Below, piece by piece: positions 44,702 through 54,754 of a stretch of 64,000 bases of DNA; positions within the stretch are counted from its first letter, which is position 1, and every line of letters begins with the position of its first letter. Location: assembly GCA_001600455.1 (NCBI GenBank), contig BCKC01000001.1, forward strand, positions 4,304,441-4,368,440. Direction: 5' to 3'. A program made the position numbers and the translations under genes. The notes under the pieces are model-generated. The model saw nothing but the letters and a program-made list of their open reading frames with translations, was not told the origin of the DNA and ran no database searches. The stretch is from Endocalyx cinctus. Taxonomy: Eukaryota > Ascomycota > Sordariomycetes > Amphisphaeriales > Apiosporaceae.

Positions 44702-47700
44702 ATGAAACAGTGCGCGGCTTTCCGACCGGTTTGGGTCGCTAGTCATACTTCTCCCAGACTGGCAGGGTACTTTCTCACTCGCCGGGCCGCCTCGCGTCTT
44801 TTAGGTTCGTCTCCATGCACATGCTCCCTCGAAGTCTATTTCATCCTACTGTATATACTGTAGTATAGTGGCTAGTGCTAAACAGAATTGTTGCTGGGTC
44901 TAGACCAGGTACCTCCGGGCTCAGTCATTGCCGTATGCCACCAACGACAGTGGAATAGTACTCATACAAAGAAACCAACTGTCTTGCCGGCGTTGCAGAA
45001 GTCTGATTTCAAGGGTAGTCGATATGCTGCTACGAGAATCATTCCAGCTACTGCATACTCCACTACGGTCGAGCCTCCGTCTGTTCCCTATGCGAAGCTT
45101 GCTGTCGGAATTCCTCGCGAGACCTTCGCGAATGAGCGACGTGTCGCTGTTTCTCCCCAAAATGTTGCCTTTATGAAGAAGAAAGGTTTCGGCAAGATCA
45201 TCGTTGAGAAGGGTGCTGGCGTTGAAGCTGATTTTCTTGATGAAGCCTATGAGAATGCCGGCGCCATTCTAGTTGACGCAGGGTCTGTATGGGGCTCTGC
45301 TGACGTCGTATTGAAAGTACGCCCACCGAACCTCGCTGAAATTGACCGGCTCAAAGAAGGCTCTACCGTTATTTCTATGCTCCAACCAGCTCAGAACAAA
45401 ACCCTTGTTGAGAGGTTGGCCTCGCGGAAGGTGACCTCGTTCGCCATGGACATGATACCGCGTATCTCACGTGCCCAGGTTTTTGATGCTTTGAGTTCAA
45501 TGGCAAACATTGCAGGTTACAAAGCAGTACTAGAGGCTGCCAACAACTTCGGCCGTTTCCTGACTGGTCAAGTGACGGCGGCTGGAAAGATCCCGCCATG
45601 TAAAGTTCTGGTAATCGGCGCCGGAGTTGCAGGTTTGAGTGCCATCGCTACCGCTCGGAGAATGGGTGCCATTGTTCGTGGGTTCGATACTCGTCCAGCG
45701 GTTAGGGAGCAAGTGCAATCTTTAGGGGCCGAATTTATAGAGGTCGACATCAAAGAAGACGGTTCGGCCGCTGGTGGTTACTCCAAGGAAATGTCTGCAG
45801 AGTTCATCGCTGCTGAAATGAAACTCTTCACCGAGCAGGCCAAAGAAGTAGACATCATAATCACTACAGCGTTGATCCCCGGAAAGCCGGCGCCAAAGCT
45901 TATCACCACTGATATCATTGAAGTTATGAAGCCTGGATCTGTCATTGTTGACTTGGCTGCCGAAGCGGGAGGTAACTGTGAGAAGACCCAGACCGGAAAG
46001 CTGGTAACTTACAATGATGTGAAAATTATTGGTGGGTGTGATCTACAAGCATGTAAAATTTTTGATTGCGTAGAAGCTGACGCTGACATGGTCAGGTTAC
46101 ACCGACTTGCCCTCGAGGCTGCCAACACAATCCTCGACTTTATATTCCAACAACATCGTCAAATTCCTCCTCTCAATGGCACCCAAAGAACAGACTTTCG
46201 GCATTGACTTGGGCGATGAGGTTGTAAGAGGCGCAATTGTAACTCTAAACGGTGAAATCCTCCCGCCAGCACCGAGACCCGCACCCCCGCCGGCTCCCGC
46301 TCCGAAAGCTGCAGCTAAGGCTTCCGAGGAGCCCGCGGCACTAACTCCTTTCCAGAAAACGTCTCGGGAAGTAGCAACTGTCACGGCCGGTATGGGTACC
46401 GCTCTGACTCTCGGAAAGCTTACCGGCCCTATATTCATGAGTAATGTCTTTACTTTTAGTCTTGCCTCCCTGATTGGATATCGTGTTGTGTGGGGTGTTG
46501 CCCCCGCACTTCACAGTCCGCTGATGTCAGTCACTAATGCTATATCTGGTATGCTCCCACCCACTGTATTTTTCTTCTCTAGTCTGGTACTATGCCAGGA
46601 TCAATGCTGATAAATAATAGGGATGGTCGGCATTGGTGGGCTCTTCGTGATGGGAGGCGGCTATTTACCTGAGACGATTCCTCAGGTTTTTGGTGCAGCG
46701 TCTGTATTACTGGCATTCATCAACGTAGGTGGAGGGTTCAAGATAACTGCTCGAATGTTGGATATGTTCAAGAGACCCACAGATCCTCCTGAGTATCCAT
46801 GGTTATATGCCGTACCTGGCGTCCTGTTTGGAGGTGGGTTCCTCGTTGCCGCCTCGACTGGGGCAGCGGGGCTCATTCAAGCCGGATACATGGTCTCATC
46901 CGTTCTTTGTATTAGCTCACTTTCCTGCCTGGCATCGCAAGTCACCGCGCGAATGGGTAACTTGCTCGGGATCCTCGGCGTTGGATCAGGCGTGCTAGCT
47001 TCACTTCTTGCTGTTGGATTCAGCCCGGAAGTGCTCACGCAATTTGGTATATTGGCCTCCCTCGGGAGTCTCATTGGCTTTCTTATCGGAAGGCGAATTG
47101 TACCAACCGATCTTCCGCAGACCGTCGCCGCGCTTCACTCGGTTGTAGGTGTAGCTGCTGTGCTGACGAGTATCGGAAGTGTCATGACTGATCTCTCCCA
47201 TGTCTCGACTCTTCACTTAGTGACGGGGTATCTGGGAGTTCTGATTGGAGGCGTCACCTTCACGGGCTCCTTAGTCGCTTTTATGAAGCTGGCTGGGAAA
47301 ATGTCATCGAAACCTCTAATGCTCCCCGGCCGTCATGTCCTCAATTCCGGTATGCTAGCAACCAACGTTGCTACGATGGGAGCTTTTGTTACCATGGCTC
47401 CTGGTTCTCCGATGATAGCCGCCGCGGCGCTGGGTGCTAACACAATCCTCTCATTTGCAAAAGGATATACCACGACGGCAGCTATCGGCGGCGCAGACAT
47501 GCCAGTAGTCATCACGGTGCTGAATGCCTATAGTGGTTTTGCACTTGTTGCCGAGGGCTTTATGTTGGACAATCCTCTTCTAACCACGGTCGGCGCGCTT
47601 ATAGGCGTATCTGGTTCTATTCTATCTTACATAATGTGTATATCGATGAACAGGTCTCTCACCAATGTTCTCTTCGGTGGTATATCTGCCCCCACCACCA

Positions 47701-48395
47701 CCGATTACAAGATTGAAGGCTCAGTCACCCAGACAAATGTCGAAGAGACGGCAGACGCACTCGTCAACGCGGAAAGCGTTATCATAGTAAGTGATTTCCG
47801 CTGTTCTCCTTAGCCTTCTGATGAAGCTTATAGACCCCCTTAATAGGTTGTCGGGTACGGAATGGCAGTAGCCAAGGCGCAATACCCTATCAGCGAGATA
47901 ACCAGCATGCTGCGCTCGAAAGGAATTCAGGTAAGGTTCGCGATCCATCCCGTAGCGGGCCGGATGCCTGGGCAGTGCAATGTGCTCTTAGCCGAAGCTT
48001 CGGTACCATATGATATAGTTTTCGAAATGGACGAGATCAACGACGAGTTCTCGGAGACGGATGTAACGCTTGTTATCGGCGCCAACGACACGGTGAACCC
48101 GATCGCATTGGAGGAGGGAAGCCCGATTGCGGGCATGCCGGTCCTCAAGGTGTGGGAGAGCAAGCAGGTAGTTGTCATGAAGAGGGGTATGGCTTCTGGT
48201 TACGGTGAGTTACACATATGAATATGACTGCATAGAAACTGGTAAATCCACTTGGTCGCTGTTATTTACTAATTTGAAAATATAGCCGATGTTCCGAACC
48301 CTCTCTTCTATAACGAGAAGACCTCTATGTTGTTCGGAGACGCGAAATCGACTTGCGACGCGATCAAGGCAGCAGTCGAATCCAAGATAGGGTAG
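44702..48395 (+). CDS. NNT: Proton-translocating NAD(P) transhydrogenase, mitochondrial
   Basis: Transfers hydride from NADH to NADP+ using the inner-membrane proton gradient. Six exons: 44702-44804, 44886-46031, 46096-46548, 46621-47786, 47847-48204 and 48286-48395, 1111 residues. The N-terminus ([20 protein letters not shown]) is a mitochondrial presequence. Domain I starts [20 protein letters not shown] and has [20 protein letters not shown] for NAD. Intron 2 (46032-46095) must be removed to join KIIG to [19 protein letters not shown], matching animal NNT. Hydrophobic domain II spans exons 3-4; domain III ([48 protein letters not shown]) binds NADP. Domain order is that of the single-chain animal enzyme. 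The first donor (GTTCGT) is weak, so the exact presequence is less certain. Confidence 0.95.
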
Positions 48396-49666
48396 ATTCA
48401 TAAACCGCATCTAGCATTTGTATATCAGCATCAGCATTAGATGGAGAACCTATCCTCTTTGCTTCTAGATCCCCGGAGGTCTACGATCGTCACGTTCTCG
48501 TTTTTTTTCTTCTTCTCATTGGTTTCTCGAACCCCTGCCCCGCCCACCCTTCAGTTTTACTGGGATAAGATTTCAACCATATGAGTTCTTTCTATCCTTT
48601 TCTTTTTCCTGTCATCTTTTTTCTTGTGGATATATACATGGTATGGTTGAACCTATATTGAGTATGGGGAAAATGTGCGAAGGGGGGCTGATTTTCATTT
48701 ATCTTGTCTATATGATCGAGGTGGAATCGATGGGCAGCATAGTGACATTAAATGTCTATAACGACCCGAATATGTGTGTATATATAATGAATTTCATGGT
48801 ATTTTATACATGTAACCGAAGATAGTTCTCTAGTAGGGGGGCTCTAATTGGTATGTTGCTTTTATACAGGCCAATCTGTAGTTAGGATTTCGTTGAAATG
48901 ATTAGGACTCCGATGAAACATCGCTTTAGGTCAAGATTTGAATCCTGATCGAGGGAACAAACTCGATGGGTGCCTCTTAAAGCCTCCCCTTCTTCCCTGA
49001 TTTGAATTCAAACTCGGCGGCCTCGACCACGAGTTGCCACCAGAAGCCTGTTATCATAACAGAGAAGAATAGTTATTCGTTACTGCACGTCTGAATGGAT
49101 GCCGTGCAAGATGACACCTCGACACACTGTAAGAAGTGAATAGTTGAAGTAAGGCTAATGTCGGCGAAAGAACTACCACAAAGTCTTATGGGCAAGAATT
49201 CCACACTTCCCAGTAATGATGAATATTTGGATATATTATGACGTGTTCAAAATCTCTGGAATGAGCTAGATAAGGTGACATATATCGGTACTTGAAATAA
49301 GGGAAACCTCTATTAGAAACTAATAGGGTTGGTTCGCGTCTAATACTTCTGCTAGGAGTCAAGAATCTGCTTCGAGGGTATGTCGTTTATCCTTGCACAC
49401 TTCGATATTATCACACTACTAGTAAATGGGCAGGGGAGCCGTAGAGGTGTAAAAAGAGAGATGATATCATTATTATTGTCGACTTAAGTTGCCAGTAATT
49501 ATTTAGGGCAATCGTGTCTATCCCATGCTAACCACGCCACTGCTATCTCAACGTGATCATGACCGGGCATAAAATTAAACATATATAAATCATCCTTTGA
49601 AACGCCACCCAACGATCGTAAGCATACGATGACTGATGAAAAAGTGTCGTAGTCAAACATCGACAT
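48396..49666. other. Intergenic with a possible orphan terminal exon
   Basis: Mostly featureless. On the minus strand at about 48986-49060 a short frame reads GFWWQLVVEAAEFEFKSGKK then GRL and a stop, just after an intron-like acceptor (GATAACAG). It looks like the last exon of a lost gene, but no upstream partner exons were found and I do not know the family. Confidence 0.35.
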
Positions 49667-50104
49667 TTATTTTCCAAGAACTGGAATGCCGGAGGGAATT
49701 CCAGAGGTAGGAAGATAACTCCCGTTCTCGTCCTTGCCCTTTCGTTCGGCGCGGTTGGCTCCTTCTTTGGAGAGTAGATCGCCGACGGGCTGCAGAAGGC
49801 CACCCTGTCCGACTTGGCCAGCGGCTAGGTTATGAATGCCATCTTGGAGAGTGTCGACTTGTTCGACGCCGGTTACTTTGGTCTTGTTCAGTTGTTCTAA
49901 TGGCGAATAAATCTCATTAGTTTTCATCTTTATCACATGCGAGAAGAGTTGAGGGTTTGGGTAGGGGGAATACGAAAAGCAGAACAAACCTTTGGTCGCA
50001 TAGCTTGCTTTGTTATCCTTGGTGAAGTAGTAGAGGATATTATCTTCGATCCAAGGCATCCAGTTCTCGTACTGTTCGTTGTATTTTTGCTTTGCCCACT
50101 CCAT
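49667..50104 (-). CDS. Small conserved fungal protein, function unknown
   Basis: Two exons, 50104-49990 and 49896-49667 (93-nt intron, GTTTGT...TTAG), give 114 residues. The protein starts MEWAKQKYNEQYENWMPWIE and continues DNILYYFTKDNKASYATK, then TKVTGVEQVDTLQDGIHNLA, AGQVGQGGLLQPVGDLLSKE and a Gly/Pro/Ser tail. This pattern recurs as a short hypothetical protein in many filamentous ascomycetes (recognised from memory); no biochemical role is known to me. No signal peptide, no transmembrane helix. The acceptor at 49897 was chosen because it gives ATKEQLNKTKVTG, the conserved continuation; the nearer AGs put a stop in frame or lose the conserved frame. Confidence 0.85.
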   Translation of the reverse strand: MEWAKQKYNEQYENWMPWIEDNILYYFTKDNKASYATKGLFCFSYSPYPNPQLFSHVIKMKTNEIYSPLEQLNKTKVTGVEQVDTLQDGIHNLAAGQVGQGGLLQPVGDLLSKEGANRAERKGKDENGSYLPTSGIPSGIPVLGK

Positions 50105-50679
50105 TTTTATATTATTTAGTTTTCTTATGTCTTTAATATGTATATATTATAATTATTGAAGATTGAGTGTTTAAGGTTGAATATGTGTAGTAATTATAGA
50201 GTAGTATAGAGAGAGGGTGAATTAAGTATAGATGATCTTCTTCCTCTTTTATATATTGATCAGGCACTTACTCATGAACCTACTGAGTACTAACTGTATC
50301 TCTACTGTGATACATACCTGTGGACATTCAGCAGGTTTCTCATCCATAATATTATCACATGTACGGGCTTAATTTGAAAGATGTGATGTACTCCGTACAT
50401 ACGTGGTGCATACATATGGTACGTAGCTATCCTCTACGTCATCGAGGTGGCTAACTTCCTGCAATGATTGGTCGAAAGAACTGAAACATGTACTAAACAA
50501 GAAATAACGAGAAATTTCAGCCACACGGAATAAAAATGTAAAATATAAAATGTAAATTTACACACACACACACACACACGCACTCTTCAACATGTCATCT
50601 CTTGATCGATGTCATCAAACAAGGATGCTGCTTTTAAACACTAAATCCTTACGCGCTCAAGTATACCTAGCCAGCCAGC

Positions 50680-50710
<31 letters not shown>

Positions 50711-51659
50711 CCTAAGTACTCACTACCAAATACCAAGGTAGATACTACTTGATAGTACAATTAGTGCTCCTCCCTTGTCCTATGTCCACGAGTATGTCTA
50801 GAGCACCATGTCCCAACCTGATCGGCTTCTTTTGACTCTAAGAGCCCTGCGCCATCTGCTCGATATCGTGACCTTCTTAGCACAAGTCCCCTACTTGATG
50901 GACAACTCCGGAATTTACAATACACGTCGCCAAGCTTATCATCGTAGGCTCGACCTAAACTATATTTCTCAGAAGTGAGGAACTCATACATATGTAGAGG
51001 TTCTTTCGGTTGAGCTCTCAAAGCGTCGCCATCCTAGCACGGTATAGTGTCATCATGGCATCTGTGACGTGTTCGGCACCAAAAGAATGTGCCGGTCTCC
51101 CAAATATATGACTAAAAAATCGGCTCATCCAGCTGTTCCACGTCCTAGCCCAGTCTAGAATATGTATCTATATAGCTCGCTACCCATGTAGCTGCTTTCC
51201 TAGCTGAATGACATATTCATCCGCTTGCTTCTGATCAATGACCCACTCTCCGCCTGGACTGTAGGGTCTAATATCAGATGACCGATCTTGACTTCATCTT
51301 CAGGTAGAGTAACCGCCATATCCGCGTCGCGCCATTTTCCTCTACTGTACCTATCAAATAAATCGAACCAGTTTTGTGCACATTGAATTCTACTCCCATG
51401 CTTTCATAACCCGACTTCGAGTCAACGATGATTCGCCGCTAGCCGGTACCATATTCGGGGTCGCCTAAAGGAATGTTTATCGCAATCACTCAGCTTCAAA
51501 GAAACCACTCTATCCGGTAGCTGTGATAAGAAAAGTGCAAATAATCAATTTGACTTTTTTCTTTTTTAATTAAGATATTATTATTGAGATTATCATTAAC
51601 CGAGTTTATTCCTCCGAGCAAATACTTTCGCCTCGGGAGTTATATGCGACTCGAATTAA
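50105..51659. other. Gene-poor stretch with microsatellites and possible relic
   Basis: A (CA)n run lies at 50562-50579 and a CCAG array at 50669-50712. On the minus strand between about 51470 and 51190, broken frames read like eroded coding sequence (IIVDSKSGYESMGVEFNVHK, then SDIRPYSPGGEWVIDQKQAD), ending at a stop near 51190. The family is not recognised. Confidence 0.35.
50669..50712. repeat. CCAG tetranucleotide array
   Basis: About nine CCAG units interrupted by CCTA, next to a GTATACCTAG motif. Confidence 0.85.
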
Positions 51660-52260
51660 TGTTTGGTTGAAACTTTCGAATTCAGTGCCCTCTTCGGGAA
51701 CGTACAACATCCTATGCCGACGAAATGGATAAAAGTCTCTTGGGGAACATCTTCGTCTACCCAAATCCTGTATTTTCCCTCAAGATGCTGTCGGGGAGGA
51801 CGGGAATTCCCTCTTCACCGACATGCCAATCCCAATTGTGGAAGCACTAGGACCGCATGTTTAGAAATCTACGATTTTGCTGAGTACTGCGGGCGTTTTT
51901 AGGAACCCTCTTAGTATTGCTTGCCTCTCGTCACTCAGGAGATCTTCGGCAAGGAGTCCCTCGATGCACTAGTTAAGAACAGTATCGACTTTCGTGCAAG
52001 CAACATCGCTGTTCAGTTTTCGAGCGTGGTTCATACAGGTTTAAGCCGCCTCATTGACTCGATTAGACAGAGGTTAATCTAGACCTCTCTATCTTCAGAG
52101 GCTCAAAACAATCTTCTTGAATTTATCGCACAGCTCTTACGGGCGTTCCTTTTCTGACAAAATCGTTGGGCTCCAAAGAATATTCGTCGTTTGCCTTTGC
52201 TTGTGACGCCGCCTTTAACTTCCCTCACGGATCTAACGAGACTCTCATCGGAAGGGCATG
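51660..52260 (-). pseudogene. Relic of a large fungal protein, family name uncertain
   Basis: Minus-strand frames, linked across two apparent frameshifts and several stops, read in order AASQAKANDEYSLEPNDFVR, NRVNEAA, HARKLNSDVACTKVDTVLN, CIEGLLAEDLLSDERQAILR, GFLKTPAVLSKIVDFLNMRS, FHNWDWHVGEEGIPVLP and KYRIWVDEDVPQETFIHFVG. The ERQ-LRGFL--P-VL-EI-D-LNMR...W-W--EEGIPV...KYRIW-DEDV-Q--F-H--G arrangement is a pattern I associate with large uncharacterised fungal proteins, but I cannot name the domain with certainty. Plus-strand frames over the same bases are codon-aligned antisense shadows. No intact frame exceeds about 60 codons, so it is a dead copy. Confidence 0.5.
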
Positions 52261-53360
52261 ACCTATTTGAAGCAATATTCAATGGCTAATTCATTACTTA
52301 TGAGCAGGCCGAGGTAGTTCGTAGTGTTATTGATGGTATGTGCCTTTTCTCCTTATCGTTTCGTAAGATTTAAGTTCACTTCCCATGTATTATTATATCC
52401 TTTTATGTTACTTGTAGGACTTTGCTATGAAGTCGGAGGGCCAAAAAGCTGGTCATAGACGTGGATAATGATCGTAATTCTTTTTCTGCATCGAGTTGAA
52501 GAGGGATAATTTGACATTAGTCCTCTCCATACTTGTTGTATCCGCCTCAGCGAGCTTTTTTTATTTTTTTTTTTTTTTTTTTAAAGAAATAATTCTTTCG
52601 GGATGACCGAGCGCTGAGGCATATATTGTGCGTTGGCGAGATTAGAGGTATATCTCCCTGTTCAAATTCTTACGGCATCTTTCATAGGTGTGAGGATAAG
52701 ACAGCGGCAGTAAACGGACTGGAGATACAACTAGATTATCTCTTACTCTTCTGGATTTACCAGAGGCTGACAGGAGTGAATTTTAGAATTTCAACTCTGT
52801 TTCTGGTACAAGTAGAGCTAACTAGGGAGAAAGACATCCCGATACTTTACTTAATTATTATTATGTATATATAAGTTTGTTTGCTGGTATATGTACACCA
52901 TTATCACTGAGGCGTATTTTCACCTAGCTGATTTACGTTAAAGCCAGCATAGAAACATAGAACTCCCCTTTCCGTAATACTTGAGAGCTCTCTTCCTCAA
53001 CCAGGACAAACAATTCGGTCAAGGGACGCGGGGTAAAGAGAACATAACAAGGTCTACGTATGCAGTTCTTCCTGTTCGAATCCCCATAATAGCATGTATA
53101 CGCCTATCCTAAGCATCACACTCTCGGTATTAGGAGGACGATTTCACTCTTTTCTCACTCGACCACCTACGACGGAAAAATACAGAAATATTAAACTTAA
53201 TAATCAAGACACATAGAGCGATTGGTGATCATTTTGATGATACGGGTATATATAATACTAGTTCTCACATCATATATCATCCATCCATACATCCACGCTT
53301 CCAATATTCGTTTGCGAGACACCAAAAAAAAGACTTTATCCTAAATCAACATCCAAATTT
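52261..53360. other. Intergenic, no supportable gene
   Basis: Contains a T-run at 52563-52582 and a short plus-strand frame (52626-52874) without a domain. The 3' end of the cutinase gene starts at 53361. Confidence 0.5.
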
Positions 53361-54754
53361 CTACAACATCATGAAAGCAACAGAGCCGAAAGAAGCAATG
53401 CTAAACAAAGCGGTCAAACGATCGGAAGTGCCGACAGCGGCCGAATCCGAACGCACCGCGCCGGCAGAGGTAGCCGTCGGCGTTGGGTTCGAGCTCATGG
53501 GCACGGTGGCCTCGGGCAGGGGGGAGGTGCCTGCCTTAATCGATGAAGTTGAGAGCGTCGAGGCACTTGTTGGTAAGAGAGAAGAACTGATGGCGAAAGT
53601 CGATGTGATGGTTGAATCGGGCGCGCTGGACGAAGGGCTGGACGAAGAGCTGGACGTCGTCACGGGGGTCTCGGTAGTTGGCTCCGAGGTACTAACCGGC
53701 TCTTCCGTCGTCGACGTCGGTTCTTCGGTCACCTCGACTTCGCTCGGAGCAGAAGATGACACAGTAGCGGGAGCCGGCGCAGTTGTGGGCTCAGGCGAAG
53801 CGACAGCAGTTTCAACAGGATCGGAGGGCGCCGATGATGACGTAGCGGCCGTCTTACCGCCGACCATGGACCAAACCCACTCGGCGGCTTCAGGTGGATA
53901 AATGTCGAAGTAGTTCAGGTGGTCGTCCACGACGTCGCCCCCGGCGCAGATAGGGTCGTCACCAGCGCACCAGTCACGATGGACGCCGGCGTACTGGTTC
54001 AGATTCGACAGCATGTCGCCGCTTCGGGGGAAAAGGCCGTTGGCGCCCGCTCCGCTGAGAGTGTTGTATGATTGGGAGCTGGTGTGACGAGTGTCTCCAA
54101 ATGTCAACGCAGCGGCAACTGTTAAAAGCGGGAAAAAAATTAGAACATCTTCTTTCCTCTCGGGAGCCGTTCAAAGCAGAATCTCAGGGTCACTCTAGTC
54201 TTCACTCCACATCTACGAGAAGCGAGTATCGCGGAATCCGGAGAACCAGATGCCGGTGATGAACATCCGCCCTCGCTGATTAAAATTTAGAACTTACCGG
54301 CTTGACCAGCGGCTGAGCTGTGGTCGAGGGGAGCAGTGTACGGGGTCGTACAACCGTCAAAGAAAACGCCACCTCCACCGCCGAGAATGTCACCGACGAC
54401 TTGAGCACCTTGGGAATAACCGCTGATGACAAGCTTGGTATCGGGACATCGCTCGTTGTAGGCAATGATCTGGTTAACACCGGCCTCGCGTCCAGCCTCG
54501 ATTGCGGTACAGTAATTGGTCTCGAGGGCGTTGTCGAATGCAATATCCTCGTAATCACAGCTATCCAGACCCGAGCAGATGGCATCTACAAGTTTTCCCT
54601 GCCGACCCGGATACGGCTCGTTATTCCCTCGAGAGAGGAAAATGTGGACGTCTGTGCACGTATCTAGTCCGGTTGCCTGGCCGGCCACGAGGGCGGAGTA
54701 GACGGCGACGGAGGCTAGGGCGGCCCGTCTCATATTAACAATTGTTGAAGACAT
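53361..54754 (-). CDS. CE5 cutinase/acetylxylan esterase-like, GPI/wall-anchored
   Basis: A secreted serine esterase of the cutinase family. Exons 54754-54298 and 54118-53361 (179-nt intron) encode 404 residues. ATG 54752-54754 is followed seven codons later by a second ATG; either leaves a signal peptide (RRAALASVAVYSALVAG). Seen: CTDVHIFLSRG, nucleophile Ser in SGYSQGAQ (about S114), Asp in CAGDDPIC (about D207) and His in DDHLNYF (about H219). After the catalytic domain come about 150 residues of Ser/Thr/Pro-rich sequence (TTETPVTTSSSSSSPSSSAP and similar) and a hydrophobic tail (LTALFSIASFGSVAFMML), the layout of a GPI-anchored protein. Ordinary cutinases are about 200-230 residues and lack this tail. 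Likely substrate: cutin or acetylated xylan; not distinguishable. Confidence 0.92.

Noticed and set aside
46107..46210. Apparent frameshift in the transhydrogenase gene
   Set aside because: The two overlapping frames are reconciled by a normal 64-nt GT-AG intron at 46032-46095 that restores the [19 protein letters not shown] segment, so the gene is intact.
51900..52440. Plus-strand coding frames such as LDALVKNSIDFRASNIAVQF
   Set aside because: They are codon-aligned antisense to minus-strand frames that show ordered protein-family landmarks. The minus strand is the better explanation.
53060..53090. T-arm-like GTTCGAATCCCC
   Set aside because: No matching acceptor stem or other cloverleaf arms lie at the required spacing.
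53371..53901. 176-codon plus-strand ORF over the cutinase gene
   Set aside because: It is the antisense of the Ser/Thr-rich stalk (Ser/Thr codons read as Glu/Val/Gly on the other strand) and has no domain.
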